Source: Solen grandis
Lineage: Eukaryota; Mollusca; Bivalvia; Adapedonta; Solenidae
NCBI GenBank assembly: GCA_021229015.1
Contig: CM037783.1
Span: forward strand, 21,461,289-21,525,288
Direction of reading: 5' to 3'
Length of the DNA stretch: 64,000 nucleotides
Shown: positions 12,981 to 24,115 of the stretch, piece after piece
How the letters are laid out: each line of letters starts with the position of its first letter
How positions within the stretch are numbered: the stretch's first letter is position 1
Made by a program: the position numbers and the translations under genes
Notes under the pieces: generated by a model
The model's database searches: none
Told to the model about the DNA's origin: nothing
The model's input: only the letters and a program-made list of their open reading frames with translations

Positions 12981-14281
12981 AGCTCACCTGAGCACAACGT
13001 GCTCAAGGTGAGCTTTTCTGATCGCCTTTTGTCCGGCGTCCGTCATCCGTGCGTCCGTGCGTCCGGCGTCAACAATTGCTTCAAACAACATCTCCTCCTA
13101 AACGGCTTGGCCAATTTGAAAAATATTTTGCAGGAATGTTCCTTGGATGAAGCTCTACTAAAGTTGTATAAATGGTTCTGGTCCATTGCATAATTAGGTC
13201 ACAGGAGCTAAAAATAGATTTTAAAAATGAAAATTTAAAAAATTTCTTCTCTGAAACCACAAGGCCTAGCCTTTTGATTTTTGGTATGTAGCATGATCTT
13301 ATGACTCTCTACCAAGATTGTACAAATTATGACCCTGGGGTCAAAATTGGCCCCGCCCCAGGGGTCACTTGATTTCACATAGGCTAATATAGGAAAATTA
13401 AAAAATTTCTTCTCAAACCCAAGGCCTAGCCTTTTGATTTTTGGTATGTAGCATGATCTTATGACTCTCTACCAAGATTGTCAAATTATGACCCTGGGGT
13501 CAAAATTGGCCCTGCCCCAGGGGTCACTTGATTTAACATAGGCTAATATAGAAAAAACTTGAAAAATCTTCTTCTCAGAAACCACATGGCATAGAGTTAA
13601 GATATTTGGTGTGTAGCATTGTCTAGTTGATCTCTACCAAGATTGTACAAATTATGACCCTGGGGTCAAAATTGGCCCCGCCCCAGGGGTCACTTGATTT
13701 AACATAGGCTAATATAGGAAAAACTTGAAAAATCTTCTTCTCTGAAACCACAAGGCCTAGCCTTTTGATTTTTAATATGTAGCATGATCTTATGACTCTC
13801 TACCAAGATTGTTCAAATCATGACCCTGGGGTCAAAATTGGCCTCGCCCCAGGGGTCACTTGATTTAACATAGGCTAATATAGAAAAAAAAAAGAAAAAT
13901 CTTCTTCTCAGACACCATAAAGCATAGATATTTGGTGTGTAGCATTTCTAGTCGCTTCTTACCAAGTTTGTTCAAATCATGACGCTGGGGTCAAAATTGG
14001 CCCCGCTCCAGGGATCTCTTGATTTTATATAGGCTTATATTGGAAAAAAAAACTAGAAAAATCTTCAAGGTCTGGAGTTTATATATTTGGTATGTAACAT
14101 GGGCTAATAGACCTCTACCAAGTAGAGTGTGGTAGTGTGTAGCATTGTCTAGTCGATTCTTACCAACTTTGTTCAAATCATGACCCTGGGGTCAAAATTG
14201 GCTCTGCCCCAGGGGTCACTTGATTTTACATAGCCTAATGATACCAGGTGAGCGATCCAGGGCCATCATGGCCCTCTTGTT
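12981..14281 (+). mobile_element. B-family core-repeat element, full copy
   Basis: 5' perfect hairpin AGCTCACCTGAGCACAACGT with GCTCAAGGTGAGCT, then GTCCGGCGTCCGTCATCCGT. Core units of about 159-167 bp follow, each with GACCCTGGGGTCAAAATTGG and GCCCCAGGGGTCAC, at 13331, 13490, 13655, 13822, 13981 and 14182. 3' end CCAGGTGAGCGATCCAGGGC, hairpin GGGCCATCATGGCCC, TCTTGT. Confidence 0.88.
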
Positions 14282-14525
14282 TACTTTTCTCATAATCATG
14301 AATGTTATTTTCATGGAATATAACGAAATCAATATGACATATTCAAAAGTCAAAAGTGAAAAAAGTAAATCCAGCCTATATCAGCCGAATCTACTTGTGG
14401 TGGCAGTAATTATCGATAACTGTAAGGGGAGGTAACTACTGTGGCGGAGTTTGGCCTAGGGTGCTTATTGTTCTATCCACTTACTCTGCCTGTAATGATT
14501 ACTAGACATTGCTTTGTTACAGAAA

Positions 14526-15443
14526 CACAGGTACTTGAGGACAGGACCCTAGCTGTGACCCCCCCCCCTTCACACACACGAAACGCTTTGAATATAGCGG
14601 TTTTCAACGTTAACTCGCCATTTACATTGAGTTCATGTATCAAAGTATTCACATCCAAATCTAACGTTTACTATCCATGTCTTTATAAATAAAAAAAATC
14701 ACTATATATATAAAACAACAAGGTAACCAACTTCAGCAGGATACTGAAGAGCACCCATCAGGAATTGGTGTCAAAATATCTATGAAAAATGTGTCCATCG
14801 GTAATATTGGCGAGTTCCAAACTGTCAACGGATAATTTTCCGTCATAACTGTTCAAAAGAAATACAAATATAATTATTTCTAATGTCTAAAATGTCAAGA
14901 TTTCGAGTGGGGATTTAGTGATTTAACTCCATTCGAACCTCGATCAACGGAAGTGAACCCAAAACGATATCTATGAGGTCAGCGCTGCGATTTGTTTATG
15001 TACAGAAGGGAACGGTAAGAGTATTCCGAAGTTATTTTGTTTACAAATATTTTATCATATACAATCGCAACATCTTTTTCTCGGTCTGAGTTGACCTTCG
15101 TGGACGATGACATCATAGATGTCGTTTTGGGTTCACTTCCGTTGATCGAGGTTCCAATCGGTTAAAATAGTCAAATCTCGAGTAGAAATTAAGAAATTTC
15201 AGGCATTTAAAATGATAATATCTGTATTTCATGTGAACAGTTATGAAGGAAAATTATCCGCTGACAGTGGGAATTCCCCAATATTATCGATAAGCGCATT
15301 TTCATTGATTTGTTGACACTTATTCCCGATGGGTGCCCTCCAGCATCCTGCTGAAGTTGATAACCTTGTTGGTTTTTAGGTATAGACTATCGTGATTTTT
15401 TTTCTTATTGATAAAGACAGGGTCCTTTCCTCAAGTACCTGTG
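14526..15443. mobile_element. 918 bp foldback element with 8 bp target duplication
   Basis: Nearly the whole element is an inverted repeat. The outer ends are CACAGGTACTTGAGG and its complement. The inner arms pair over more than 250 bp, for example GATCAACGGAAGTGAACCCA at about 14942 against its complement at about 15120-15150. The unpaired centre is about 130 bp. The left arm carries roughly 120 extra bases, including a run of nine Cs. Flanks are TACAGAAA (14518-14525) and GACAGAAA (15444-15451), an 8 bp duplication with one change, as expected for a hAT-like foldback/MITE. Confidence 0.85.
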
Positions 15444-15451
15444 GACAGAAA

Positions 15452-17325
15452 TACTGCTTTTATGGCAGTATAAACTCCAAAACGAAGACCTGAAAATCCC
15501 ATTTTTTTTCCAATAATCCTGTCAGTACAGACTAACATAATCAAATTAAGTTGATGTTTATTAATTAGGTTCTTCCAAGTCTCTGAGAGAGCCTGATTGT
15601 TCTTTTTAACACCACAGGAACACTTGATTATGAGATCAATGATCAGCCTTGCCACCATCATCAGCCTGGTCAGTGTGTCAGGATAACTTAAACAAACAGA
15701 TGGAAAAAGATCACCTTGTTAATGACAATCAACACAAATTTCCAATATCCCTCTAAGCGCTGTTGATATATAAATTTGTCCACTAGCAGCATGATTTGAA
15801 GATACGTGACTATCGAGCAGTCATGTTTAGTCAATATTTGCTACTGCCTGTAGGTGCTGTAATTTTATACTTCAGAAAGGACTCCATGAGTTTCCCTGCA
15901 ATTAGAGACAACCAATTTTTTCACTAATTATAGCAGCATTGTAATCAGACAATGTCTCCCCCTTCTCAATAGCTCCTGTGTTAATTACTCTTTATGTTGT
16001 CAGGTAACAAAGGTGTTGCTATTATTGTTTCTGCCTCATGTTTTTCCAGTTTTTGTCTAACCAGCGCTAGCAGGAGCTCAACATAGTCACCACAATGTCC
16101 TTACTATGTATGTGCATTAGTGCATTGGGCCATCTGGATATGTTTGTCTGGGCCATAGCTTAGGTATGGATCGCAGGATTTTCAAATAACTTGGCAGTTA
16201 TGTTAACCTCAATGAGTCAGTGTCGAGCTCAAGAGATGGGTCTTTAGCTCAAAGGTCAAGGTCACACTAAAATGTCACAGGTCATTTGTTTGTCCTGTCA
16301 AGGTTACACTTAAAGGTAAAAGGTGCACTTTAGGTCACAGGCTCGACATTTCATCAAGTCATAGGCATCAATTCTTACTGGAATATTATTGAAGTTTTTA
16401 TTTAAAAGTTTGAATGATAGTAAGACAAATTATAGTGATGTATAATGATCTCAAAATAAATTTCTTTTCTTTTTTAATAAATGGAAAATATTTTCTAAAA
16501 GTTTTAACTGCTTCAAATTAATTATTTGAAGAAAACACACACACATACACACACTTGCATTGATTTGATGCAAATTTCCTTATTTGAAATAAATAAGCAA
16601 AAGTGTTCTTAGTTCAAGAGCAGTAGTTTCATAAAAATATGAAAAAGTGAGCGAAAAAAAACCCACCTGTTTGAAGACAAGTCCAAGGGCCCTTTTTCCA
16701 GAACACTATATTATATTTGGAAGGAAAGAAACACTATGTTCCCCTGCCATGATACAAATATCCCTCAAACTGTTCAGAAATAGGGTAAACTTACAAACAT
16801 TGAGTGGTTGCTTTCTGACTGGGGTTCATATGTATACAATATGCATGTTCTTTATGTACTTGCATGCATGTGCATCAAGTGATTAGGGTCACTAGTTTCC
16901 TTTCCCAAGGGTAACTTTTGACTTTCCTTTGGCGAATATACCATAAACTATAACAATCAAGATGTCAGCCAATACTGGGTATCGGATTATGATATGCATT
17001 GCACCATGACTTTGTCTAGGGTGCGTTGCTTAGACCAAAAGTTCCAATATTGCATGTTTGCATTCTCTTTGTTGTCTTTATAACGATTTTAGTGAAAACA
17101 AAACCAAGAAAAATCAGTGTAATGCAGGTTGGCATCAGCTATCTTCCATTGCAAAAAACAAAATACCATTCTACAAAATGATCCATGCATACAACACTCT
17201 CAAACGAAAAAAGAAACATATTTGTGAATATCAAGTTACATAGCTTTAACTTGTTTGTTTACCATGCTATTATACTGTGAAAGTTTCCAAGGTAGAAAGG
17301 TATCTCCCTCCTACCTTTCAACTTT
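15452..17325. other. Mostly featureless, with an AC microsatellite
   Basis: An (AC)n tract lies at about 16536-16554 and a short core-repeat remnant at 16230. Nothing else recognised. Confidence 0.5.
16230..16345 (+). repeat. Short core-repeat remnant
   Basis: 'gctcaaaggtcaaggtcac', 'gtcacaggtcatttg' and 'ttaggtcacagg' follow each other. Probably a decayed A-like core. Confidence 0.35.
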
Positions 17326-17500
17326 TTATGTCCCGGCATCAATTGATCAGGGCATATTGTTTTTGGTCTGTCTGTCACAAAACTTTAACCGTGACCATAA
17401 CAGGGAAGTCCTTCCACCTACAGCCTCCACACTTAACAGGTGCATGCAGCTCTCCCCCATCCCCCCCCCCCCCAGGTGACCTTGATCTTCAAATGACCCC
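17326..17500 (+). repeat. A-like 5' remnant with poly-C
   Basis: TTTTTATGTCCCGGCATCAA, 'ggtctgtctgtcac', then a C run at about 17461-17474 and 'caggtgaccttgatcttcaaatgaccccc'. No 3' end. Confidence 0.4.
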
Positions 17501-17985
17501 CAAGGTCTAAGCCTCCTCCCCCCCAGGGTCATGGCGTTCATTCGAACATAGTGCTTGTTGAATATGCTGTTACATGCTGTCAATAAACTGAAAACTCTTT
17601 ATCATTAAACCTTTAAATGTTTAGGAACTTTTTGTCATTGCCAAAGCGTCCATTTTCAGTAATGACCTAAGATCAAGCTGGAGTGGTTTAGTGGCCAGTT
17701 GATCCCTGGTGTCATGGTGCAGATCCCACGTCTGCATGGTGGGCAAGTCTCCAGTTAAATAGATCTTCATTATTAGCTGCAAATGTAGCAATGAGTAGAA
17801 ACTGCTCCTTGTTGGGTCCTCTGAATTTAAGTTAAATTTTAGTTTCAAATTGCTGTGATATTTATATCATTATGAAATAAAAAATCTTGCTGTAAATGCA
17901 ACATTGTTTAACAATATAATTATGTAGCTCAATTAAAAATGATACCCTTAATAATCTAATGGGCATCTATTTTATATCGTTTTAT

Positions 17986-18189
17986 CCCTTAACCTGCTGA
18001 ATTTCTCAGGTGGACTTAGCTGGCATCTTTATTGGAACTGTTCATTATCAATTTTAGGGATAACAAGATGAAAAATTGTAGTTTGTCAGCCAACAGTAAA
18101 GAGCCAGGCCAGCCTGCACAGATGTGCAGGCTAGGCTGGCTCTTTACTGGTGACAAAGGTTAACACTTATGGTTCCAGCAGGGTAAGGG
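17986..18189. mobile_element. 204 bp TTAA-type MITE with a long central palindrome
   Basis: Ends CCCTTAACCTGCTG and (reverse complement) CCCTTACCCTGCTG, flanked by TTAT and TTAA. The centre is a near-perfect hairpin around GAGCCAGGCCAGCCTGCACA / TGTGCAGGCTAGGCTGGCTC. Confidence 0.7.
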
Positions 18190-19094
18190 TTAAGATTTTT
18201 ACATCCTGATCAAGATTTACTGTCTCAGTTCCAACCCCCTATTTTCTTACCATTTTGAAACCTTTTTTCCAAGTTCACAAAAAAATCAATAGCTCCTGCT
18301 CAGTCAACAAAGCTTGTGGTAGAAAACCGCATTATGGATCACAATCTAAACTTCACCCCAGAAATATTGTGATAATGTAACAGTGTTGATGAGGATGATA
18401 TAAAAGTATAAATCCAAATACTACTACTATGATAAATTTTTTTTTTGTACTTTCCCTATGCTCAAAGAGATACAACATTCAAACAAGCTATATAACTAGC
18501 TCAGTCTAGAAATCATTAACTCTTGCCCTGTCTGTCTCTACCCCTTTTCTCCCCTTCCATCACGGGTTGAAGCCTGTGGGACTCTCCCCTCTTTTGTATT
18601 TCTTTCCTCTTATATAGGTCTGGGTGGAGTCTAGGTGGACAACAACATTTCATAAATCATATCGCAGTTCCCCACTTAGTGACATGACAGGTTGCAGGAT
18701 TCCACATGTGTGATCCAATTGATGTAGTTGTATTTTTGCACCAGTTGCTTGTGCTTACACTGGGGCATTCATTCAGTCTTGGGATTGACTGGCAGTCGGA
18801 CGCTTTTTTTTTTTTAGATTTTATTTTTATTTTTTAAGATCTTATGTTATAGAGCATCATAAGGTTTTAGTCATTGTTCTATATATTGAGATTAAGTTGG
18901 CTTTTCTGATAATTTTATTTTTGTAATACATGCATTATACTATATTTTAAGTTGGGATTTTTCTGATTTATTTGATTGTGATCAAATATTTGTCATCATT
19001 GTTGACTAGAGTCATTTGTAATACTTTATTACAATGGATATAGACGAGGATAGTGTTAAGATGATATTTTTCGGGCTTTGTATGGATGAGAACA
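18190..19094. other. No feature seen before the satellite
   Basis: A C/T-rich part (18540-18610), then a poly-T at about 18805, then the satellite. It may be part of the same older repeat as the satellite's flanks, but nothing proves it. Confidence 0.4.
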
Positions 19095-20110
19095 GTACTG
19101 CTTGTTATGGCGTGGCTGCCTTTAGAATCGCTAGCGGGTGAGACCTGCTTAGGCATTTGGTATGCCTGTTGTTAAGGTGTGGCTGCCTTTAGTATCGCTA
19201 GCGGGTGAGACCTGCTTAGGCATTTGGTATGCCTGTTGTTAAGGTGTGGCTGCCTTAAGAATCGCTAGCGGGTGAGACCTGCTTAGGCATTTGGTATGCC
19301 TGTTGTTAAGGTGTGGCTGCCCCTGCTAAGGCATTTGGTATGCCTGTTGTTAAGGGTGGCTGCCTTTAGAATCGCTAGCGGGTGAGACCTGCTTAGGCAT
19401 TTGGTATGCCTGTTGTTAAGGTGTGGCTGCCTTTAGAATCGCTAGCGGGTGAGACCTGCTTAGGCATTTGGTATGCCTGTTGTTAAGGTGTGGCTGCCTT
19501 TAGATCGCTAGCGGGTGAGACCTGCTAGGCATTTGGTATGCTGTTGTTAAGGGTGGCTGCCTTTAGGTATGCCTGTTGTTAAGGGTGGCTGCCTTTAGAA
19601 TCGCTAGCGGGTGAGACCTGCTTAGGCATTTGGTATATTTGGTATGCCTGTTGTTAAGGTGTGGCTGCCTTTAGTATCGCTAGCAGGTGAGACCTGCTAA
19701 GGCATTTGGTATGCCTGTTGTTAAGGTGTGGCTGCCTTTAGTATCGCTAGCAGGTGAGACCTGCTTAGGCATTTGGTATGCCTGTTGTTAAGGTGTGGCT
19801 GCCTTTAGAATCGCTAGCAGGTGAGACCTGCTAAGGCATTTGGTATGCCTGTTGTTAAGGTGTGGCTGCCTTTAGAATCGCTAGCGGGTGAGACCTGCTT
19901 AGGCATTTGGTATGCCTGTGTTAAGGGTGGCTGCCTTTGTGGCGCCTTTAGAATCGCTAGCAGGTGAGACCTGCTAAGGCATTTGGTATGCCTGTTGTTA
20001 AGGTGTGGCTGCCTTTAGTATTGCTAGCAGGTGAGACCTGCTAAGGCATTTGGTATGCCTGTTGTTAAGGCGTGGCTGCCTTTTAGGATTGCTAGTGAGT
20101 GAAACTCGCT
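19095..20110 (+). repeat. 67 bp satellite array, about 14-15 units
   Basis: Unit of 67 bp (GGCATTTGGTATGCCTGTTG, TTAAGGTGTGGCTGCCTTTA, GAATCGCTAGCGGGTGAGAC, CTGCTTA). Several units are internally deleted (around 19320, 19555 and 19920) and GCTAGCGGG alternates with GCTAGCAGG variants. Each unit has short inverted motifs (GCTAGC; GGTGAGACC). The last unit (20083) is the most decayed. A poly-T stretch and an AATAAA at 20205 follow. Confidence 0.92.
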
Positions 20111-20494
20111 TAGGTAGCCTGATGCTGATTTTTTAGTTTAGACTTTACTGCATTTTTTTTTTATATATATATGTATTTTATATGTTATTATATTATGAAA
20201 CGAAATAAATGGTACCTGTCAGTTGGTACATCCCACTGCTATACCAAAAAATATATATTTTTGTGTGAGTGTGTTTATCGAGAGTGTGGTTGCAAGGGAA
20301 CCAGAATACCCTAAAGCAGTCAATTTTAACTAACTCTTTACCTATATATAGACCTGTTTAAATACCTTGGAAAACAGATCAACCCAGATCATGATTTCCC
20401 ATTTGCTCATACAATATAGTAGCTCAGACTTTATAGTCTGCCTTGCAAAGAAAAATCTGTTGTTTTATATACCGTTTAAAGTTGATTAATTTGT

Positions 20495-20707
20495 TGTTGT
20501 TGTTGTATTGGGGTTTACCGTCGCTGCAAAAGTATTTCAATCATATAGCGACGTCCAGCTAATTACAGGTGAAGGAAGACCCAGAGTACACAGAGGTACC
20601 CAGGTAGAACCACTGACCTACTGCAAGCCAGCTGGAAGGCTTCCTCACATGAAAAATCCAAAGTCCCTACCGGGATTTGAACCCACAGCGGTGAGGGGCT
20701 GAGAGAA
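20495..20707 (-). mobile_element. 5'-truncated tRNA-derived SINE, 12 bp duplication
   Basis: Keeps the B-box (complement of GGGATTTGAACCCAC), body and a (GTT)n GTATTGGGG tail of the 29109 type, but lacks the A-box end. TTGATTAATTTG flanks it perfectly at 20483-20494 and 20708-20719, so it was truncated at insertion. Confidence 0.88.
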
Positions 20708-20827
20708 TTGATTAATTTGATTTTCATCAAATCATAAATGTGTACTTAAATGCTCATGAGGGTTAATCTGTCAGAAATGCAGAAGTTTATAAGCTAAATG
20801 AGAAACCATTAGAACAACTAATAGTAA

Positions 20828-21858
20828 TGGCAATATTAACCTGAGACATCTAAATATTCATTGACCTTTCTTTGGCATTGTCAGTTTCCGAGGTAAAACA
20901 TGGACTTAAAGACATGGTACAACACGTATATGTATTACTTAGAAGCTCATGCACCCTGCTACTCTGAATCATTATGTGCTGGATTTCGAAACTGAAGGTT
21001 TTGGGTTCGAATCTAGCTCAGACCATAATGTAATTTTCTTCTTTTTAGCTCACCTGAGCACAACGTGCTCAAGGTGAGCTTTTGTGATGGCCCTTCGTCC
21101 GTCGTCAACAATTTGGCTTGTTAACACTATTTGGCCATATTTTTAGCCAATCTTCATGAAACTTGGTCAGAATGTTTGTCTCCATAAAATCTTGGACAAG
21201 TTCGAAATAAGGTCATGTGGGGTCAAAAAGTAGGTCACGAGGTCAAATCTTATGAAAACCTTGTTAACACTCTAGAGGCCACATTTTTGGCCCAATCTTC
21301 ATGAAACTTGGTTGGAATGTCTGTTTCTATAATATCTTGGACAAGTTGATATTTGGGTCATGTGGAGTCAAAAAGTAGGTCAATATGAAAAATCCAACAT
21401 ATGTTGCTCATTTATAATCAGGTGAGCGATTCAGGGCCATCATGGCCCTCTTGTTTTAAAATGAATTTTGACCATTGTGTTTAATAATGTACCACATGCA
21501 AATCGTACATAGCACGATTTTATCAAACTTATTGTTTATTACTCTAGATGTTTTCTCAGACATATAAGAAATCTTCAAATCAATTAAAATCAAACGAAAC
21601 ACATCATTCATCCATCAACTCACACTGCAAATAATTAAATAAAAAGTGAGAAAAGCTATGAATTTTAAATTGTCTGCACCAAAGATTCGAATCAGCTACT
21701 TGGTGATTACAAGACCACTGAATTTATCACTGAGCCACCCAAACTTAATTGAAGAAAAAAAAAAAATTTCAAACCATACTACTATTAAAAACAAATGTTT
21801 GGATTGTAATAATGTATGGAACAGTCTCAGGTCAATGTTTCCAGACAATAAACTGTTG
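20828..21858 (+). repeat. Dispersed repeat with tRNA-like blocks, copy 2, split by a B element
   Basis: Same order of blocks as at 4035, with GGGTTCGAATCTAGCTCAGACC at 21003. The B element (21047-21454) lies between that block and 'gaccattgtgtttaataatg'. The inverted tRNA-like part here (21680-21740, ending GAGCCACCC) is better preserved. Confidence 0.78.
21047..21454 (+). mobile_element. B-family element, short copy inside a dispersed repeat
   Basis: Complete ends (5' hairpin; 3' GGGCCATCATGGCCCTCTTG) with only two to three core units of another subtype ('catgaaacttggt', 'tcttggacaagtt'). It interrupts a repeat whose other copy at 4035 lacks it. Confidence 0.88.
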
Positions 21859-22261
21859 TAAAATTTATGAGGTAAAAAGAGAAAAACTATCAATGAAATG
21901 CTGTTGATAATATATTACTGTGTACAAAAAAAAAGCCCTTGTTCTTCTTTCCAGAAATGTTTAATTGGATATCTGATAAGCAGTCTCAGTAATTAAGAAA
22001 GTCACAAATGAAAGGCTAGTTGATGCTATTGTCAGTAATTGTCAGTTTTCACCTGATACTGTTGTAAAGGTAACAAATCATGTAAGTCAACAGGAGGTTC
22101 ACTTTCACTAATTGGCATTATTTTGCTTTTTTTCATGTCCATTAAGCCCATTACTATAATTATGAAAGCAAACCAGATATAATGACCTTTGCAGCCAGTG
22201 TAAAATAAAAGCAGCCTTTGAATACCTCACAGGCTTATCCAGTTTTATGCTCTTTGCTACT

Positions 22262-23854
22262 CATTTATTTTGCACCCCAAAGGGAGAGCATATAGTTGCT
22301 GCCTTATCTGTCCATCCGTCCATCCATTTGTCTGTCCATCATAATTTTGTTTGCAGCATAACACAAAAACTATAGGAGGTATCAACATGAAACTTCATAG
22401 GTAAGTAGAAGTGTAGTGAATAAGAACCATAACTCTGCTTTGCATAATTTTGGAGTTATTGCCCTTTTTAGCACAACATGCTCATTGGGAGCTTTTGTGA
22501 TCGCCTTTTGTCCGTCGTCCGTGCGTGCATGCGTCCTTGCGTCCATCATCAACAATTTCTTTAAACAACATCTCCTTCTAAACTACTCACTGGATTTTGA
22601 TAAAACTTCACAGGAATGTTCATTATGGGGCCCTTTACCAAATTTGTTCAAATTATTTTGATTAGTCAAAAATCTCGGTCACAGGAGCTAAAAATAGATT
22701 TTAAAAATGAAAATTTTAATAATCTTCTTCTCCGAAACCACAAGGCCTAGCCTTTTGATTTTTGGTATGTAGCATGATCTTATGACTCTCTACCAAGATT
22801 GTTCAAATTATGACCCTGGGGTCAAAATAAGCCCAGCCCAAAGGGTCACTTGATTAAACATAGGCTAATATAGAAAAAACTTAAAAATCTTAAACCAAGG
22901 GCATTGTCTAGTGGATCTCTACCAAGTTTGTTCAAAGGGTCACTTGATTAAACATAGGCTAATATAGAAAAAACTTGAAAATCTTCTTCTCAGAAACCAC
23001 AAGGCTGGTTAATATTTGGTATGTAGCATTGTCTACTGGGTCTCTACCACGTTTTTACAAATCATGACCATTGGGTCAAATTTGGCCCCACCAAAGGGGT
23101 CCCTGATTTTACATAGGCTAATATAGGAAAAAAATGGAAAAATCTTATCAGAAACCACAAGGCCTGGAGTTTAGATATTTGGTATGTAGCATTGTCTACT
23201 GGGTCTCTACCACGTTTTTACAAATCATGACCATTGGGTCAAATTTGGCCCCACCAAAGGGGTCCCTGATTTTACATAGGCTAATATAGGAATAAAATGG
23301 AAAAATCTTATCAGAAACCACAAGGCCTGGTGTTAAGATATTTGGTGTGTAGCATTGTCTAGTGGATCTCGTCTAAGTTTGTTCAAATCATGACCCTGGG
23401 GTCAAAATTGGCCCCACCCCTGGGGTCACTTGATATTACATAGACTTATTTTGGAAAAAAATTAGAAAAATCTTCTTCTCAAAAACCACAAGGTCTGGAG
23501 TTTAGATATTTGGTACGTAACATGGGCTTATTGGCCTCTACCAAGTTTGTTCAAATCATGACCCTGGAGTCAAAATTGGCATTTGCTCCAGGGGTCACTT
23601 GATTTTACATAGCCTAATGATACCAGGTGAGCAATCCAGGGCCATCATGGCCCTCTTGTTTATTTTTTATACTTAAATTTTGTCCGGAGCATAATACAAA
23701 AACTATTTGAGGTATCAACATGAAACTTCATAGGTAGATAGATTTCAGTGAGAAGAAGCGCAATGTACAAGAACCATAACTCTATTTTGCATAATAAAGG
23801 AGTTATTGCCCGTTGTTATTTTTCATACTAAATTTTGTCTGGAGCTCATATAGT
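22262..23854 (+). mobile_element. F-family core-repeat element split by a B element
   Basis: 5' TTTTGCACCCCAAAGGGAGA, then GTCCATCCGTCCATCC. One unit ('gcataacacaaaaactataggaggtatcaacatg' to 'ggagttattgccc') lies before the B insert and the next unit after it (23665-23830). The 3' end is not identified; a SINE follows at 23855. Confidence 0.7.
22465..23661 (+). mobile_element. B-family element inserted in an F-family repeat
   Basis: The 5' hairpin is partly deleted (TTTTTAGCACAACATGCTCA). GTCCGTCGTCCGTGCGTG, core units with 'gaccctggggtc' or 'gaccattgggtc', and an intact 3' end CAGGTGAGCAATCCAGGGCC...CTCTTG. Two consecutive units (about 22990-23150 and 23150-23290) are almost identical, suggesting recent unit duplication. 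Confidence 0.85.
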
Positions 23855-24108
23855 TTGTAGCCTCCGTGGCCGAGAGGGTAAAGTCGCTTACTTTGACACT
23901 CACTCAGCCCCTTACCGCGTGGGTTCGAAAATCCCAGCAGGGTCATTCGGATTTTCATGTGAGGAAGCTTTCCAGCTGGCTTGCGGTAGGTCAGTGGTTC
24001 TACCTGGATGCCTCATTGCATTTGGGGTCTTCCTCAACCTGTAATTAGCTGGATGTTGCTATATGACTGAAATACTGTCAAAGCGATGGTAAACTCAAAT
24101 AGTCAGTT
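23855..24108 (+). mobile_element. Full-length tRNA-derived SINE, same family
   Basis: Intact head (CCTCCGTGGCCGAGAGGGTA and GGGTTCGAAAATCCC, with two extra As in the B-box) and body. Flanked by ATATAGT at 23848-23854 and 24109-24115. It lies at the end of an F-family repeat. Confidence 0.85.
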
Positions 24109-24115
24109 ATATAGT

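Noticed and set aside
19095..20110. Regular repeats that might suggest a CRISPR array
   Set aside because: There are no unique spacers: the whole 67 bp unit repeats, and the context is eukaryotic.
20195..20215. AATAAA as the polyadenylation site of a gene
   Set aside because: No exon precedes it; in AT-rich DNA this hexamer is frequent by chance.
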